Below are positions 53,194 through 64,000 of a stretch of DNA of 64,000 nucleotides, piece after piece. This DNA comes from Bedellia somnulentella (taxonomy: Eukaryota > Arthropoda > Insecta > Lepidoptera > Bedelliidae), in assembly GCA_963576735.1 (NCBI GenBank), contig OY755177.1, positions 2,604,001 to 2,668,000 of the forward strand, given 5' to 3'. The notes below the pieces were generated by a model, which was not told the origin of the DNA, did no database searches, and was given only the letters and a program-made list of their open reading frames with translations. The position numbers were made by a program, and so were the translations under genes. The stretch's first letter is position 1. Every line of letters begins with the position of its first letter.

Positions 53194-53529
53194 TTGGACT
53201 AAAAAATATTAAGATGATGAAAATTCTAAGATTGAATATTAATGTGTGAGTGAGTTTTTAGAATTTGATTTTTAATATAACTCACATCATAATTTACATC
53301 CTCTCACTAGGAAGTAAAGTACTTTGAAGGTGATTTTACTTCATTAATATGTCTTACAGACTCTCTCCAACTGTGTCGACCCAAGGTTGATTTTTGTGAC
53401 ATTTGTGTTGTTATTAAAGTGTATGTATAGGCTAAGGTTGATTTTAAAAGCGCCCCCAAAGGGTGTTCCACACACTATGTCTGGAGTTTACTTAGTAGCA
53501 TCCAAAGAAGTAAATATAGTATTTATCCT

Positions 53530-53632
53530 CCTTGATCCCCACTCACATTTCCAAAAGTGGCTGAGGAATTTCTAATTCCTTAGCTCTGGCTACCCCTTCT
53601 AGGGATTTACAGCCTTGAGTATATGTATGTAT
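53530..53632 (+). mobile_element. SINE-B 3' third
   Basis: CACATTTCCAAAAGTGGCTG to CAGCCTTGAGTATATG(TATG)n. Confidence 0.88.
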
Positions 53633-53968
53633 GTTATCCTCCTTGGTCGTCGTCTGCTGATATTAACTTTCCCACTGGCTCTATAACTCACTCACAATTC
53701 GATGTCGCTGAATAGTTATTATGTGAGCCTCAGCTATGACAGATAGCTCCCTATCCTGAAGTCCTATAAACTAATTAATCTATTTTCTAACCAGTGCAGT
53801 AAGCAAGCTGTTTATGTCATACTTTCGGGAGGCCTACAAGGGTGTATTGATTCGGGGTACTTCGACACTCACTAGCAAGGTCTCTTAGGGATGTGTTAAT
53901 GACCTGCCCCCGTAGCATGCGACTTGTTAGAGCAAGGATATCGATTAAGAATGGAGAAACTGACAGAT

Positions 53969-54278
53969 AAACATAACATAAACGTTCACGTGACTTTGTC
54001 ACCTGGTGTTCAGAGTACCCACGTTTTGCATGGACAGTGTACACACGTGATAGGTTGCAGGCCTATCGCCGTTTTGTACGAATACACTGTCACATGACTA
54101 AGTACAACTCCGCCATGTGGGTTTCCTCACGATGTTTTCCCTCACCGTTAACAACCATGATAAATTAACCACACATATGTCTTTAGAAAAGACAAATTGG
54201 TGTAGGCCCGACCCAGGATTTGAACACTAGTCGCTTGCACGATAACCGAGTGTTCTACCCACTGGGCTATCACGGTTG
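53969..54278 (-). mobile_element. SINE-A with 50-bp 3' deletion
   Basis: The tail AAACATAACATAAACGTTCA runs straight into CGTGACTTTGTCACCTGG, missing the CCCCGAAGGGG stem. The head is complete (GGGCTATCACGGTTGC). Confidence 0.9.
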
Positions 54279-54504
54279 CAAATATAAAAAATATGTCAGT
54301 GGCTAATTTCTCACTTAACTTACTCCCATCTTCCAATGCTATCGCTAATCAGAGACGCCCTCGGAACGTTTTCTCGGATCCCGAAGTCGGGTTACATGGC
54401 GTAGAAGTATGGAGTTTCCATGTGCAGGATATGCAAATTAGCTACGAGACAATTCATTACGGTGATCTATGAGTGACAGTATTTCTAAGTCCCTAACCGG
54501 CGTG

Positions 54505-54575
54505 CTAGGAATATTCAAAGTGGTTATCAATAACCTCTGCTTATTCCAATGGGAACCAATGGCTTGCAAATATGC
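54505..54575 (+). mobile_element. RTE-like tail, degraded
   Basis: TATTCAAAGTGGTTATCAAT AACCTCTGCTTATTCCAATG GGAACC; the last 60 bp of the family only. Confidence 0.55.
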
Positions 54576-54716
54576 ATAATAACTCTGAAAGTATCAGATT
54601 AAAGCATTTTATGTTGATTTATATTAGTTTGTATTTAGAAAGTGGTCTCCTATTGTATGGTCAATTCTGAAATGGAAGACTCAGCAATTTGAGTGGTTTT
54701 AAGTGGTCTTCCATGC

Positions 54717-54982
54717 ATTCACATACTAACGGCTATAAATCCCAAGAAGGGGTGGCCAGAGCCAGAGCAGAGAAGGAATTAGAAATTCCTCAGCCACTTT
54801 TGGAAATGTGAGTGGGGAAAGATGGTTAAAAATAAAGGTTGTTGGTTATGGATCTCCAACCGCATCGCCCAATCTCGCTCAATCTAAATCTCTTAAAAGC
54901 CCCAATACCGTTAGTCGCCTTTTACGTACACCCACCGGAAGAAATAGGGTAGTGCTATTCTAAGCCGACACTATACAGTAAC
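54717..54982 (-). mobile_element. SINE-B copy
   Basis: Reverse, complete, with small local duplications (GCCAGAGCCAGAGCAGAGAA and CCCAATCTCGCTCAATCTAA). Confidence 0.88.
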
Positions 54983-55067
54983 TACTAGTTGTCTTATTCT
55001 CCGTAAATTCAGACATAATAATAATGAATTTTATATGTAAAGATTTGTTATGGATATTTTTTTCTCG

Positions 55068-55250
55068 CCATCACGTCGGTTTACAAGGCGACTAACATGC
55101 AATGATTTAAGACTAGATGCGGCCAGAGAGCCACATCCAGCAAAACTTAATTTTTACTGTCATCTACCTAAAGCACCTCCAAAGTGTACTAATTCTAAAG
55201 CTCTGGCTATCCCTTCCTTGGATTAATTTCCGTGAGTATAGTGAGTATGA
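55068..55250 (+). mobile_element. SINE-B, degraded
   Basis: ACAAGGCGACTAACATGCAA and TCTGGCTATCCCTTCCTTGG then TTTCCGTGAGTATAGTGAG. Confidence 0.6.
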
Positions 55251-55779
55251 AAGTAAAAACAAATTTATAATTAACATCTAAAACTTAGAAACAAATCCTA
55301 CAAATTACTGTCCTCATCATTGATAAAGCCAGCAATCTCCGATATTTCGAATCAAAAAGAGAGCCTTTTGCATTGCTGAGTCCAGACATCCACGGTCAAA
55401 TGGATGTTGGCAATGTATGAAACATTAACGCCATCTGTTATGGGCCAAACACACTAAATCACATCTTTTATTTATATATATCAGCAGGTTTGAAGTCGTG
55501 TATAATTGTTGTACGATGCGACAAATGAGTTTTTTTTTTGTAAAATATTGTTCTATTTTTATTTTAATTATTGTTTAAAAATGACTTTTTACTGAATACT
55601 ATTTTCATTATTTTATGCAGAAAAATAAAGGAAGGTCTAAAAACAAACAAATAATCTACAAACGGCAAGGCCATCTATCGGCGAGTAGGAGAACTAATAA
55701 AACATATACATTAGTTTTCTTAAACCATACTAGAGCGCGTTGATGTCGGCTACAACTAGCGTCATCGAACTAAGAAATT

Positions 55780-56093
55780 CTTGTGAAATGTCAAAATAAA
55801 ACCAGTTCGGTAATGGCCGCCGTGCAGGAGCACGAGTTTGTGCTGTTCTAACCTTGCAGTGTTGTGATTTGATTGTTTACCTTTTATTAACCTATAGTTT
55901 TTGCTGTCGAATCATTCTGATATTGTGGAATATTGTGTTCTGATTGTTTGTGTTTCAAAGTTTAATTCATAAAAGTTGTTTGTTTACTGTTTATTTATTA
56001 CTTCTAAAAATGTGGCGTACTGGTTTTGTGGCGTTGAATTGAGATGCATTGCCGGGCGGGAGTTTTGTTGTGCTAATAAAGTTAACCTAGCTA
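55780..56093 (+). promoter_or_regulatory. AGAP 5' leader with three uORFs
   Basis: The region just upstream of the AGAP start codon has no repeat and no in-frame extension. It holds three short upstream ORFs: 55813-55851 (MAAVQEHEFVLF, in an ATGGCCGCC context), 56010-56042 (MWRTGFVALN) and 56044-56076 (MHCRAGVLLC). All end before the main ATG. No TATA box is evident. The transcription start is unknown, so the first uORF may or may not be transcribed. Confidence 0.55.
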
Positions 56094-56289
56094 ATGCTGG
56101 GCTATCGGAGCAAGATGTGTAGTCGCCAACATACCCAGGCTTGCCTGAACACCTCCTTGTCTATAAGACAGGAGATCCAGAGGTTTGAAAGTGTGCATCC
56201 TTCTATTTATGCACTTTACGACTTGGTGGAGTTAGTTCCTGATCCATTATTGGCTCAGCAGATACGAGACCACGTAGTTGCTATTGAAG
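56094..56289 (+). CDS. CenG1A: AGAP/centaurin-gamma ArfGAP, first coding exon
   Basis: Start exon of an AGAP-type protein (GTP-binding-protein-like domain, PH, ArfGAP and ankyrin repeats), a GTPase-activating protein for Arf in membrane traffic. The diagnostic stretch is [20 protein letters not shown] then [20 protein letters not shown] and AIE; vertebrate AGAP1 and insect centaurin-gamma share the [15 protein letters not shown] pattern. The exon ends at 56289 with ATTGAAG|GTGAGT, phase 1, leaving G| to start the Asp expected in AIED. Two starts are possible: 56094, or the ATG 7 codons later (56115). Codons after 56289 are intron. The next exon (the FVNSQEWTLSRS region) is not found in the remaining 7.7 kb. 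Confidence 0.93.
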
Positions 56290-56959
56290 GTGAGTTATTT
56301 ATAATACAAGTCGCATCCTTTCAATGGTACCTAAATATGCTAACTACCAATGAATCAGTTATCGTTATCAGTCACGCATGAGTTCGTCCCTATGTCAAAA
56401 CTAGATCGAAATGGATATATGGAACATCCGCTGACAGTATATAATCATTAGTGCTATAACATTTCTTGCGGAAATTACGTTAACAACAATGACTTTAAAA
56501 ATCTACATCTATTTATGACACGAAGGTAACGATTTATAAACTAACGTTCGTATAAATTGATACAAGTTAATCTACCATAAGAATTTTGTTGAGCAATAAC
56601 TTTCGAGTCGTTACTTCGGTTTATGTACATGTTTATTGCGTTGAGAGTAAAATTGTTTACTGTTTATGATTATGAACCACTCTACATTTTCAAAACACTC
56701 TCATTGTAAGTACCTTACTGAATCATTGATCTTCCACAAAACATCAGGCATGGAGAGTAACTGAAATCCGATGAATTAATGATATTATAATTTTCATAGA
56801 AATTGATGAAAAGGCTTTGCACAGCTTATTTATAACCTTACCAAGTGGTTTACAATACCCTGAGTAGGGTGAGTTAGTCTTACTCCAAGCTCGCTATATA
56901 ATAATAATATTATATATATACCTGCGTTGATATTGCTAATGCTATATTTTTTTAATACG

Positions 56960-57200
56960 GCGTATATACAATCACAGCCATAAATCTCAGGAAAAGGATA
57001 GCCAGAGCTTCAGAATTAGAAATTACTCAGTCACTTATGAAACTTAGGCGGGAAAAGATTATAAATTAAAGGAGGTCGGAGTTGGGTCTCCAACCGCATC
57101 TACCAAAATCACTTTACAAGCTCAAACATCCTTAATCATCTCTTAAAACACCCGCGGGAAAAGATCGGTGAGTTCTATTCTGCACACATTAGACACTTTT
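56960..57200 (-). mobile_element. SINE-B, diverged copy
   Basis: CAATCACAGCCATAAATCTC ... ATAGCCAGAGCTTCAGAATT ... GTTGGGTCTCCAACCGCATC ... CATTAGACAC in reverse. Confidence 0.78.
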
Positions 57201-57509
57201 TATTCTTCTACACTGCAAATTTTTAAATACATTACTTTAACCGTCAGACAAGCAGTGCATAGTTAGTAGTTATGGTTAAACTTCCGTTTTGATCGGACAT
57301 TAGGGAAAGCGTACGAGTAGGTATGTTTCCAAAGTGTTTTCTACGGCACTTCGATACAATATTCAACTTGCCTCTTACGGTGCAATAAACTGTCTGGTTT
57401 GTTGTAAAACTTGGTCATGAAAACTTCTCGGTTATGGGTTGCATTATATTTTAACAAAGTTTACATCGGTGCAAAGACCACGTTTCGAGTCTCTGACTCG
57501 CTTGAGTCC

Positions 57510-57665
57510 AGGGGACTGATGACGTATCTTTAGCGACCGCGAATGTGTCGCAAGTTGCAATATTGTCGCTGTCAAGTGTCAAATCACATACAAATTTATG
57601 ACATGAACAGCGACAATCGTTCAACTTGCGATACAATCGTCAGTCGCAAAAGATACGTATTCAGG
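57510..57665. mobile_element. Palindromic MITE
   Basis: GACGTATCTTTAGCGACCGC ... TGTCGCAAGTTGCAATATTG TCGCTGTCA at the left mirrors GACATGAACAGCGACAATCG TTCAACTTGCGA ... AAAAGATACGTATTC at the right. About 150 bp. Confidence 0.8.
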
Positions 57666-57827
57666 GGGCAGAGTACCCTCATTTTGCTTCGGCAGTGCGT
57701 TGTGTAGAGTGAGATACTAAATTCTTATACTATTTCTAACGTCGTCTATCTTTGCACGGGTAGATTTATATTGTCACGTGCTAAACAATCCGTTATTCAT
57801 TTAGATTTCCTTACGCCTTAATTACAG

Positions 57828-57975
57828 AGATAGACCTGCCCCCTATCACGTAAGTACCCTGTACATGCGAAACGAGGGTACTCAGAACACCAGGTGACAA
57901 TGTCACGTGATGATCAGAAGTATTAGTACCCCTGCCAATCTCTTCGGGGATATACGGCGTGAATGTTTCATTTTG
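57828..57975 (+). mobile_element. SINE-A 3' half
   Basis: ATAGACCTGCCCCCTATCAC ... AACACCAGGTGACAATGTCA ... CTCTTCGGGGATATACGGCG TGAATG. Confidence 0.87.
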
Positions 57976-58272
57976 AGAATCTCCTCACGATACTGTCATT
58001 GCACACAAATCACATTTAGCAAAGTCACAGATTTATTACCCCTGCCTGTATTTGAAGGAAACCCTGCTCAGTTGCTAAGGTTGTCTTACATTCTATTCAC
58101 CGCAAATATAATTACGCTTTCGCCTCATTTAGCTTTAATGATACAAGTACGTCAGCTAATTGAAACTCTATTAAAAAGAAAGCGATTTGCTACTAGTAAT
58201 TACCACGTGTTCATTTAGAATTACCATACTACACACAATTTTGTAATTTTAATTAATCAAAAGGTGTGCCGA

Positions 58273-58530
58273 ATACTGTATAGTGTCGACTTAGAATAGC
58301 ACTACCCCATTTCTTCCGGTGTGTGTACGTAAGAGGCGACTAACGGTCATGGGGCTTTTAAGGGATTATTGGCAGATGCGGTGGGAGACCCATCCTTTCA
58401 TCATCAACAACCTTTATTTTTACCATCTTTTCTTCATTCACATTTCCAAAAGTAGCTGAGGAATTTCTAATTCCTTAGCTCTGGCTAACCCTTCTAGGGA
58501 TCGACAGCCGTGAGTGTATATATGTACGTG
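58273..58530 (+). mobile_element. SINE-B, near full-length
   Basis: ACTGTATAGTGTCGACTTAG to CAGCCGTGAGTGTATATATG; a small insertion at CATCCTTTCATCATCAACAA. Confidence 0.88.
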
Positions 58531-59019
58531 TAGCGAAAGAACCCGTTTACGTGAAAAGTTAATATGGCAAGTTCTAAACTGCTGTACCATCTTCTTATCC
58601 CCAGCTTCTCTATATCGCTTGAACTGCGGGAACAAGACACTTTTTCATGTGTGCAAACGGCGTTCATCAATTAATACGACGTTATCACCACCAAGATAAA
58701 TATCCAAAATATAAATCGTAGCTATTCTCCCTTCATATTACATCTTTATAACTCTAAAGGAAACGTTTTGTAGCAATCTCACGCTTTTGAATTTCCTTCG
58801 TAAATAAGGATTTTATGACCTTCTCTCCTCAGTCCTAACAAACCTGCTTTGCTTTCTCCATTCAACAGTCAATTCTATGAATAAAACAAGTGGTGCCTAT
58901 CTAATAATCTGTTAACCAGGTAACACAGAAACGCGTAGCCCTTTTTACCGTATTCAACTTAAATGCGTTATTGCTAAGAATACTTTTATACAGTTTAAAA
59001 GAGATAGATAGTTTTCACC

Positions 59020-59245
59020 GTACAGTGGCCGTAAGGGTTTGAGAATGTCACTACCCCTTTCTATCCACGGGTATCGTAAGAGGCGACTAAGGGTATGGGG
59101 TTTTTTATGTCGTTCATCCCATCATCAACGATACTTTATTTCTACCATCTTGTCCTCTACTAACTTCCAAACGTGGATGAAGAGTTTTTAGCTCTAAACC
59201 TCTAGCTACCTTTTTTTGGGATTTATGGCCATGAGTCTATATGTT
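59020..59245 (+). mobile_element. SINE-B, old copy of the CCACGGGT sub-type
   Basis: CCGTACAGTGGCCGTAAGGG ... CACGGGTATCGTAAGAGGCG ... GATTTATGGCCATGAGTCTA TATG. Confidence 0.8.
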
Positions 59246-59533
59246 TAGTTAAGCGTATGTATGGTTTTTCCCATAAATTAATTTACTTTTGAGATACAAG
59301 CGTCATCTCTGCCAAACTTGTTAAGAAATAAAGATTGGTAACGTCATACGACATTCGCTACAATAAGTAGTTTTAAATTACTTTTTTAATTGACTAAGAC
59401 ATTCGAATAATTAACCACAACTTGATTACTGACGTAATGGAATTTAATGAATATTCTTCATAACTGTGCCATTAAAATTTAAATCTTTTTGTTCATGAAA
59501 ACCTCATGTGGGGATTATTACTAATAAATAAAG

Positions 59534-59619
59534 AATAAATAAAGGAAAGAAAAATTTCGACACAGTTCGACAGGGTTCGATTCCCGCCTGTGTCGAAATT
59601 TTTCTTTCCTTTATTTATT
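59534..59619. repeat. Perfect 32-bp hairpin with tRNA B box in the loop
   Basis: Arms 59534-59565 and 59588-59619 (AATAAATAAAGGAAAGAAAA ... and its exact complement). The 22-nt loop holds GGTTCGATTCC (59574-59584), a perfect tRNA B box. The left flank extends the homology to 31000-31090. Looks like an inverted duplication of a tRNA-derived SINE 3' end. Confidence 0.85.
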
Positions 59620-60914
59620 TGTGCCATTAAAATTCTATTTAGTCTAAAATCAACAATAACATTTATTCAGCGTCAAAAAGACTAAATCTCAGTTGAATGA
59701 TGTAAAAAGAGGAAGACTAGTACCTCTTTACCACATTTTATCAAATAAATAAATTCAATTTTTCACTCAGTATGTGTGCACCAGAACAGAATTTCGGGTC
59801 CGGGGCACGCTACGAATAATATTCAGTCGATGCCCTATGGAGAAAGAAAAATATTAATATGAACGAATAAAAATGATATTAACCAGTAATCTTAATTTGA
59901 ATATAGTGACATATTGAGTACCAAGAGTGCGATAGTAAAATAAGGTATTCTAATTGAACACTACACCCTTTCACTGTTATTTTACAAAACGTAAACATAG
60001 AAATATAACCATTCGTTACCATAAAAAAACCAGGTTAAATCTAATAACAAGTGGTAATTTTATCGTATAGCTGTTATTGTACTGAGGCAGTTGCGTAATA
60101 TAGCGAACAAAAAATTACAATGGAGTAACCTTGATATTATAGTTCAATGTTATAGTTTGTAAAGGTATGTTACATATTGTATTGGGCTAGTGTTTTTTAT
60201 AAATCAGATTTTTGTTTTTATATCTGTGGCACTGATGTAACCTAATTCTTTTTGTTACATTATTCCTGTTCCTGCTTTTAAATGTTATTGGTTACTTGCC
60301 TCTTAAAAACAGCATTTTTTTATAAAACTTGAAGTGGTCTCTAAAACTCTTAATTATGATATAAAAAAAATATAAATCACCTCATTTCTACCTTGCAGGC
60401 ATGTAATGTCAGCTTCGAATATTGCTCTCGTATAAAGTAAAAAGAATTCACATTAATCAATCTTTTCATACATACTCTTTCAGTCTACAAAGATAATATA
60501 AATGATTTTAAATGTTCTCTTATTCATTGCCAAAAGCAGATTGTTCGTCGAAAAGCCCTGACTCCTTTTTTAGGGATGACAGGTAAATTTAGGAATTAAT
60601 TTGCAAATTACAATAGATTACAAAATGTCCCTATTGCAATATTCAAAATCTCAATTAAGTATTGTTATTAATTGTCAAAGATTCCCTCTTGATTTACGAT
60701 GTTGTATTAATGGCAGAGATTGCATATTCGAGGCACGTCGCTCTGAAATTCCGTACTGCAATTTACTGAAGGGGTGGGCTGAGCCGTCCTATGATTAATT
60801 GGTATCGTTTTGATTGTTATTAAACGTTATTGAGATAGTGATGACAGTTCAGGTAGTGTGGGGGATTTGGATGGGCAAGGAATTTAATTTTGTGGAATAA
60901 ATCACAGACTTGTC

Positions 60915-61055
60915 AACGTGATAGCTGAGTGGGGAGCCGGGTTCAAACCTCTAGTCAGGCCTGCACCGATGTGTCTTCTTCAGCCATATGTGTAGTTAAT
61001 TTATCATGTTTATTAACGATGAGGGAAAACATCTTGAGCAAACCCATATGTTCAA
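60915..61055 (+). mobile_element. SINE-A 5' part
   Basis: CGTGATAGCTGAGTGGGGAG, GGGTTCAAACCTCTAGTCAG, ATGAGGGAAAACATCTTGAG; the 3' half is missing. Confidence 0.8.
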
Positions 61056-61609
61056 AGAAGTTTGGGAAGTAAGGAATTTGGTCTAGTGCAGTCTTACTTC
61101 GAGACTTTTATGTTTCTGATTACGATTAACAAAGTTTTCAAAACGTTAGGTGTATAAAACTTAACTTAATATTTATTTTAAGATTTTGTTTTAATGTGAA
61201 AATCAAAACCTGTAAATAACCTGGTAGAACTTTTTTAATATTCAGTACCCACAGAAAATGAAACCGCCTACAAAACTCTAACATCCATTCTCACCATCGA
61301 TCGGTTGTAACATACATAATATAGGCACACGTGTGTTTGTTTGATCTTGTCTCGTTTGAAGGTCAGTCGTTCTTACATTAACCTCAATGTCCCCATTCTG
61401 AGTTTAGTTGCCAAATATGACTCGATTGAATCACGATGCACGATTCAGTAGTCGATTTCGTCATTATTCTTTTATGGAGTTGTATTACGAATTACGATAT
61501 AGTGCTCATTTTTCATATGTATATTTTCTCGATATGTTATTGTGTTAGACTAAGATTTCACTACCTCATATTATCCCGTTGGTGTCTTATTGACCCTAAA
61601 AATACCAAT

Positions 61610-61762
61610 CATATACACAAACATACTACTCGTATACTCACGCCGTTAGTTCCCATTGGGGCAGAGACTATCGATCGCCACTTTGTACGATCCTGTCAAA
61701 CCTCTCTAGCTCCAATCTCTTCATACATGCTCTTTAATGTTCTAACTTCGGACAATAATCAA
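61610..61762 (-). mobile_element. RTE-like LINE 3' fragment
   Basis: CGTATACTCACGCCGTTAGT TCCCATTGGGG, then the CQDR and RACMKRL region in reverse; small deletions. Confidence 0.83.
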
Positions 61763-62106
61763 AAACCAATTTATCTTATTAATATCCAACGGAGACCGGG
61801 GTAAGAGTAAAATTATTTTCTGGTCCATTAAATTTAGGTTCATATTACTCATTACATGTGCAGATTATGAATCGTTAGGAAGATTCATTTAATAGAGCCA
61901 TATAAAATTTATAGCGCTATAAAATCGTGAAGGAATCCCTCATGTGGTTAATCGTAAGTCCAAGTTTGTGTAAAACCGGTTGCATTTTCAATAACAGGGA
62001 ATTATGAAGTAGCAAGTTGCAGGTCACAAAAAAGTGCCCTATCCTCTCTTCAAGGGGTATATGGGGTGAATCTGTAATTCATAGTTTAATAAGTCATTGA
62101 ACTTGG

Positions 62107-63362
62107 CATTTTGACCATTTGCCTAAATCTTCTTCTTCTGTTGGTGCCATCTCCTATCGGAAGTCGGCTATCATTATGGCCATTTAAGCCCGTGATGTTG
62201 CGGCGCGGAACAATTCGATGGAACTGTAGTTGACCCATTCGGACAGATTTTGAAGCCAGTGGGTTTTCCTACGGCCCGGTCTTCTGCGACCTTGTATTTT
62301 TCCCTGCAGGATTAATTGGAGGAGGTCATATTTTCTATTGCGCATTATGTGGCCCATGTATTGTAGCTTGCGAATCTTTATAATTTTCAGAAACTCCAAA
62401 TCTTTGTGCATTCTCTGTAGATCCATATTTCGAAGGCTTCTTACCGCTTACACAAGGTCTGAGTTAGTGTCCACGCTTCTACTCCGTACAGAAGAACTGA
62501 AAATACGTAACACCGCACTAAACGGCATCTTATGGGGAGTTTGAGATTACGATTGCAGAGCAGATGACTCATTTTGATAAATGCCGCCCTGGCTTGTTCG
62601 ATACGACATCTGACCTCCACAGCGTGGTCCTCATTGTCGTTCACAGTACAACCGAGATATTTATATGAACGAACTTTTTCCAGCGGTTGATGTTTAATGT
62701 GGAGGGTTGCAGATGGTTGTGTATGGCCGACAACCATGTATTTGGTCTTCTTTATATTAATATTTAAGCCATTTTGTGCACTGGTTGTTTCAACGCGATT
62801 TAGCAGCTGTTGCAATTCTTCCCTTGTGTTGGCAAGGAGAATGGTATCATCAGCATATCGAATGTTGTTGACGGTTCTTCCATTTACAACAGTTCCTTCA
62901 GTTGCGTCTTCAAGGGCTTCTGAGAAAATCTCTTAGCATAGATAAGAATAAGACAACGGCTTCAGTAAGAGCAACGGCGATAGTATGCATCCCTGTCGCA
63001 CTCCTCTTAGTATCTCAACATCAGCTGTGAGTTCGTGTTCTACGCGTACGTGTGCTGTCTGCTGCCTGTAGAGATTTTTTATTATTGGTACGTCTTTTGT
63101 ATCGAGTCCTATCGTTTCCAAGATATGAATAAGTTTTTCATGTTTCACTCGATCAAATGCCTTCTCATAATCGATGAAACACACGTGTACGGTTAGATTC
63201 ACATCCCAGCATCGCTGCATCAGTACTTAGTAAGCAAATAGTGCGTCCCGTGCTCCATAGCCATTTCGGAACCCAAATTGTGTCTCTGATAAATTTTCTT
63301 CACATTTCCGGTATATCCTTTTGTGAATAACCCTCAAAAATATTTTCAGAACGTGGCTCATC
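62107..63362 (-). pseudogene. Reverse transcriptase of the second LINE family, 5'-truncated and broken
   Basis: Reading right to left: HVLKIFLRVIHKRIYRKCEE, FGFRNGYGARDALFAY then a stop, VCFIDYEKAFDRVKHEKLIH, ADVEILRGVRQGCILSPLLL, a frameshift near 62940-62980, then TVVNGRTVNNIRYADDTILL (active-site YADD near 62850), NINIKKTKYMVVGHTQPSAT, YKYLGCTV, LLYGVEAWTLTQTLCKR then a stop and a deletion of about 45 nt, then KIIKIRKLQYMGHIMRNRKY to KTHWLQNLSEWVNYSSIELF. The 3' end is GATGGCACCAACAGAAGAAG. It lies in the AGAP intron, antisense. Non-functional. Confidence 0.92.
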
Positions 63363-64000
63363 AAAAATGGACATTAATAATAATAATATAATGTATAATA
63401 ATAAATAATTTATTGCTGGGAACACGGCCCATATAATATTAGTAAAACTTAGCCTAAAGAACCGAAATTAATTTTACATTAGCATCCCATCGTGTTATAC
63501 CTTGCATTTAATTTAAAGGTTGATTAGAAAACTGAAAAATGCCACTGTAATGGTTCGAATCGATTGTCAATTTTGTCACAGTTCACTCGGCGGGCGTCAA
63601 ACGATTTAGTCGTAGCGTGAACTGAATTGAACTGGTACACGTTATTGTATCAAAGATTTTTGGTTCAAATCATTAGTTTTTGAGTTTCAAAGGAAAACTA
63701 AACTGGGAATGAAATTTAAGACGCTGCTAATGCTATATTGGAATTGGATGTTATTTTCAGCATTATCGTTAAGAATAGAACAATATGTTTTCTAATGATT
63801 ATTTTTCTTGCGTCTTTGATGTTTTAAAAAAGTTCATCGCTATATCCAAAGAATTTAGTATGATGGCATACGCATGCTGTTGAAAAATATACTTGCGGTT
63901 TATATCTACTTGAGTTTGCAGAACCTTTATTTATTTATATGGCTATTTATTTAACTAACAGGATAAATACTGATCTTGTAAAATAAAATTTAATCAGGTC
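63363..64000. other. No recognisable feature
   Basis: AT-rich intronic sequence. A GC-richer patch near 63585-63630 (CACTCGGCGGGCGTCAAACG) has no exon signature I trust. Confidence 0.4.

Larger units (their letters stand above)
56290..64000 (+). other. AGAP intron 1 (to window edge)
   Basis: Inferred intron: donor at 56290 and no later AGAP exon recognised. It contains SINE-A, SINE-B, a foldback and a reverse-oriented LINE fragment. The stretches 56400-56950, 57670-57820, 58540-59010, 59640-60910, 61060-61600 and 61770-62100 show nothing I can name. Confidence 0.65.

Noticed and set aside
56290..56381. Continuation of the AGAP reading frame to 56381
   Set aside because: The sequence after GAAG is a perfect donor GTGAGT and the later residues do not fit AGAP.

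Overview
This is an animal nuclear sequence, most likely from a moth or butterfly. It is AT-rich and gene-poor, and it has spliced exons with GT/AG junctions. Helitron-like ends (5' TC...CTAATATTATAAA, 3' CTAG|T), several tRNA-headed SINE families with tetra- or pentanucleotide tails, and RTE-like LINE tails are packed together in the style of lepidopteran intergenic DNA. All species and family calls rest on recognition by eye; no search was run.

Two host genes are supported, and the window catches only the 5' end of each. (1) Minus strand, left edge: two consecutive coding exons (1443-1664 and 175-430) of an angiotensin-converting-enzyme-like (M2) peptidase, covering the signal/anchor segment and the start of the peptidase domain but not the zinc site. 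An acceptor 3 nt before the ATG means that a non-coding exon lies upstream; a GC-rich block with a GTAAGT donor at 15758-15970 (minus) is a candidate. (2) Plus strand, right part: the first coding exon of an AGAP/centaurin-gamma ArfGAP at 56094-56289, with a 5' UTR holding three short uORFs. Its intron 1 fills the rest of the window.

The rest is almost all mobile DNA. At 5989-9931 there is a near-intact 3.94-kb DNA transposon with 30-bp perfect terminal inverted repeats and a likely 4-bp target duplication. Its transposase-like gene carries a D...D...D core (SENY, SDSPxNQYKNK and GHGKGxxDGxGG motifs), and its N-terminus is split by a 1-nt frameshift in an A9 run. At about 38.4-43.6 kb lies a nearly intact Jockey-superfamily (Daphne/CR1-like) LINE with ORF1 (coiled coil plus SGNH-hydrolase-like domain) and ORF2 (endonuclease plus reverse transcriptase). 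ORF2 has no ATG ahead of its endonuclease. A 1.9-kb Helitron (12261-14175) has a 625-bp internal tandem duplication, and two copies of another Helitron sit in opposite orientation (27.5 and 35.9 kb). Several foldback/MITE elements are present at 10.5, 25.3, 31.5, 32.5, 34, 48, 49.1 and 57.5 kb.

Most copies belong to three retroposon families: SINE-A (tRNA head, TTATG tail), SINE-B (unknown head, TATG tail) and short 3' fragments of an RTE-like LINE. All three end in the same small CCCC...GGG stem plus C(G/C)GTGA motif, and they make direct target duplications of similar length (8-14 bp in 11 copies measured). The simplest reading is that the RTE-like LINE machinery mobilises both SINEs. Several insertions are nested. 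One RTE fragment lies only 17 nt upstream of an ACE splice acceptor.
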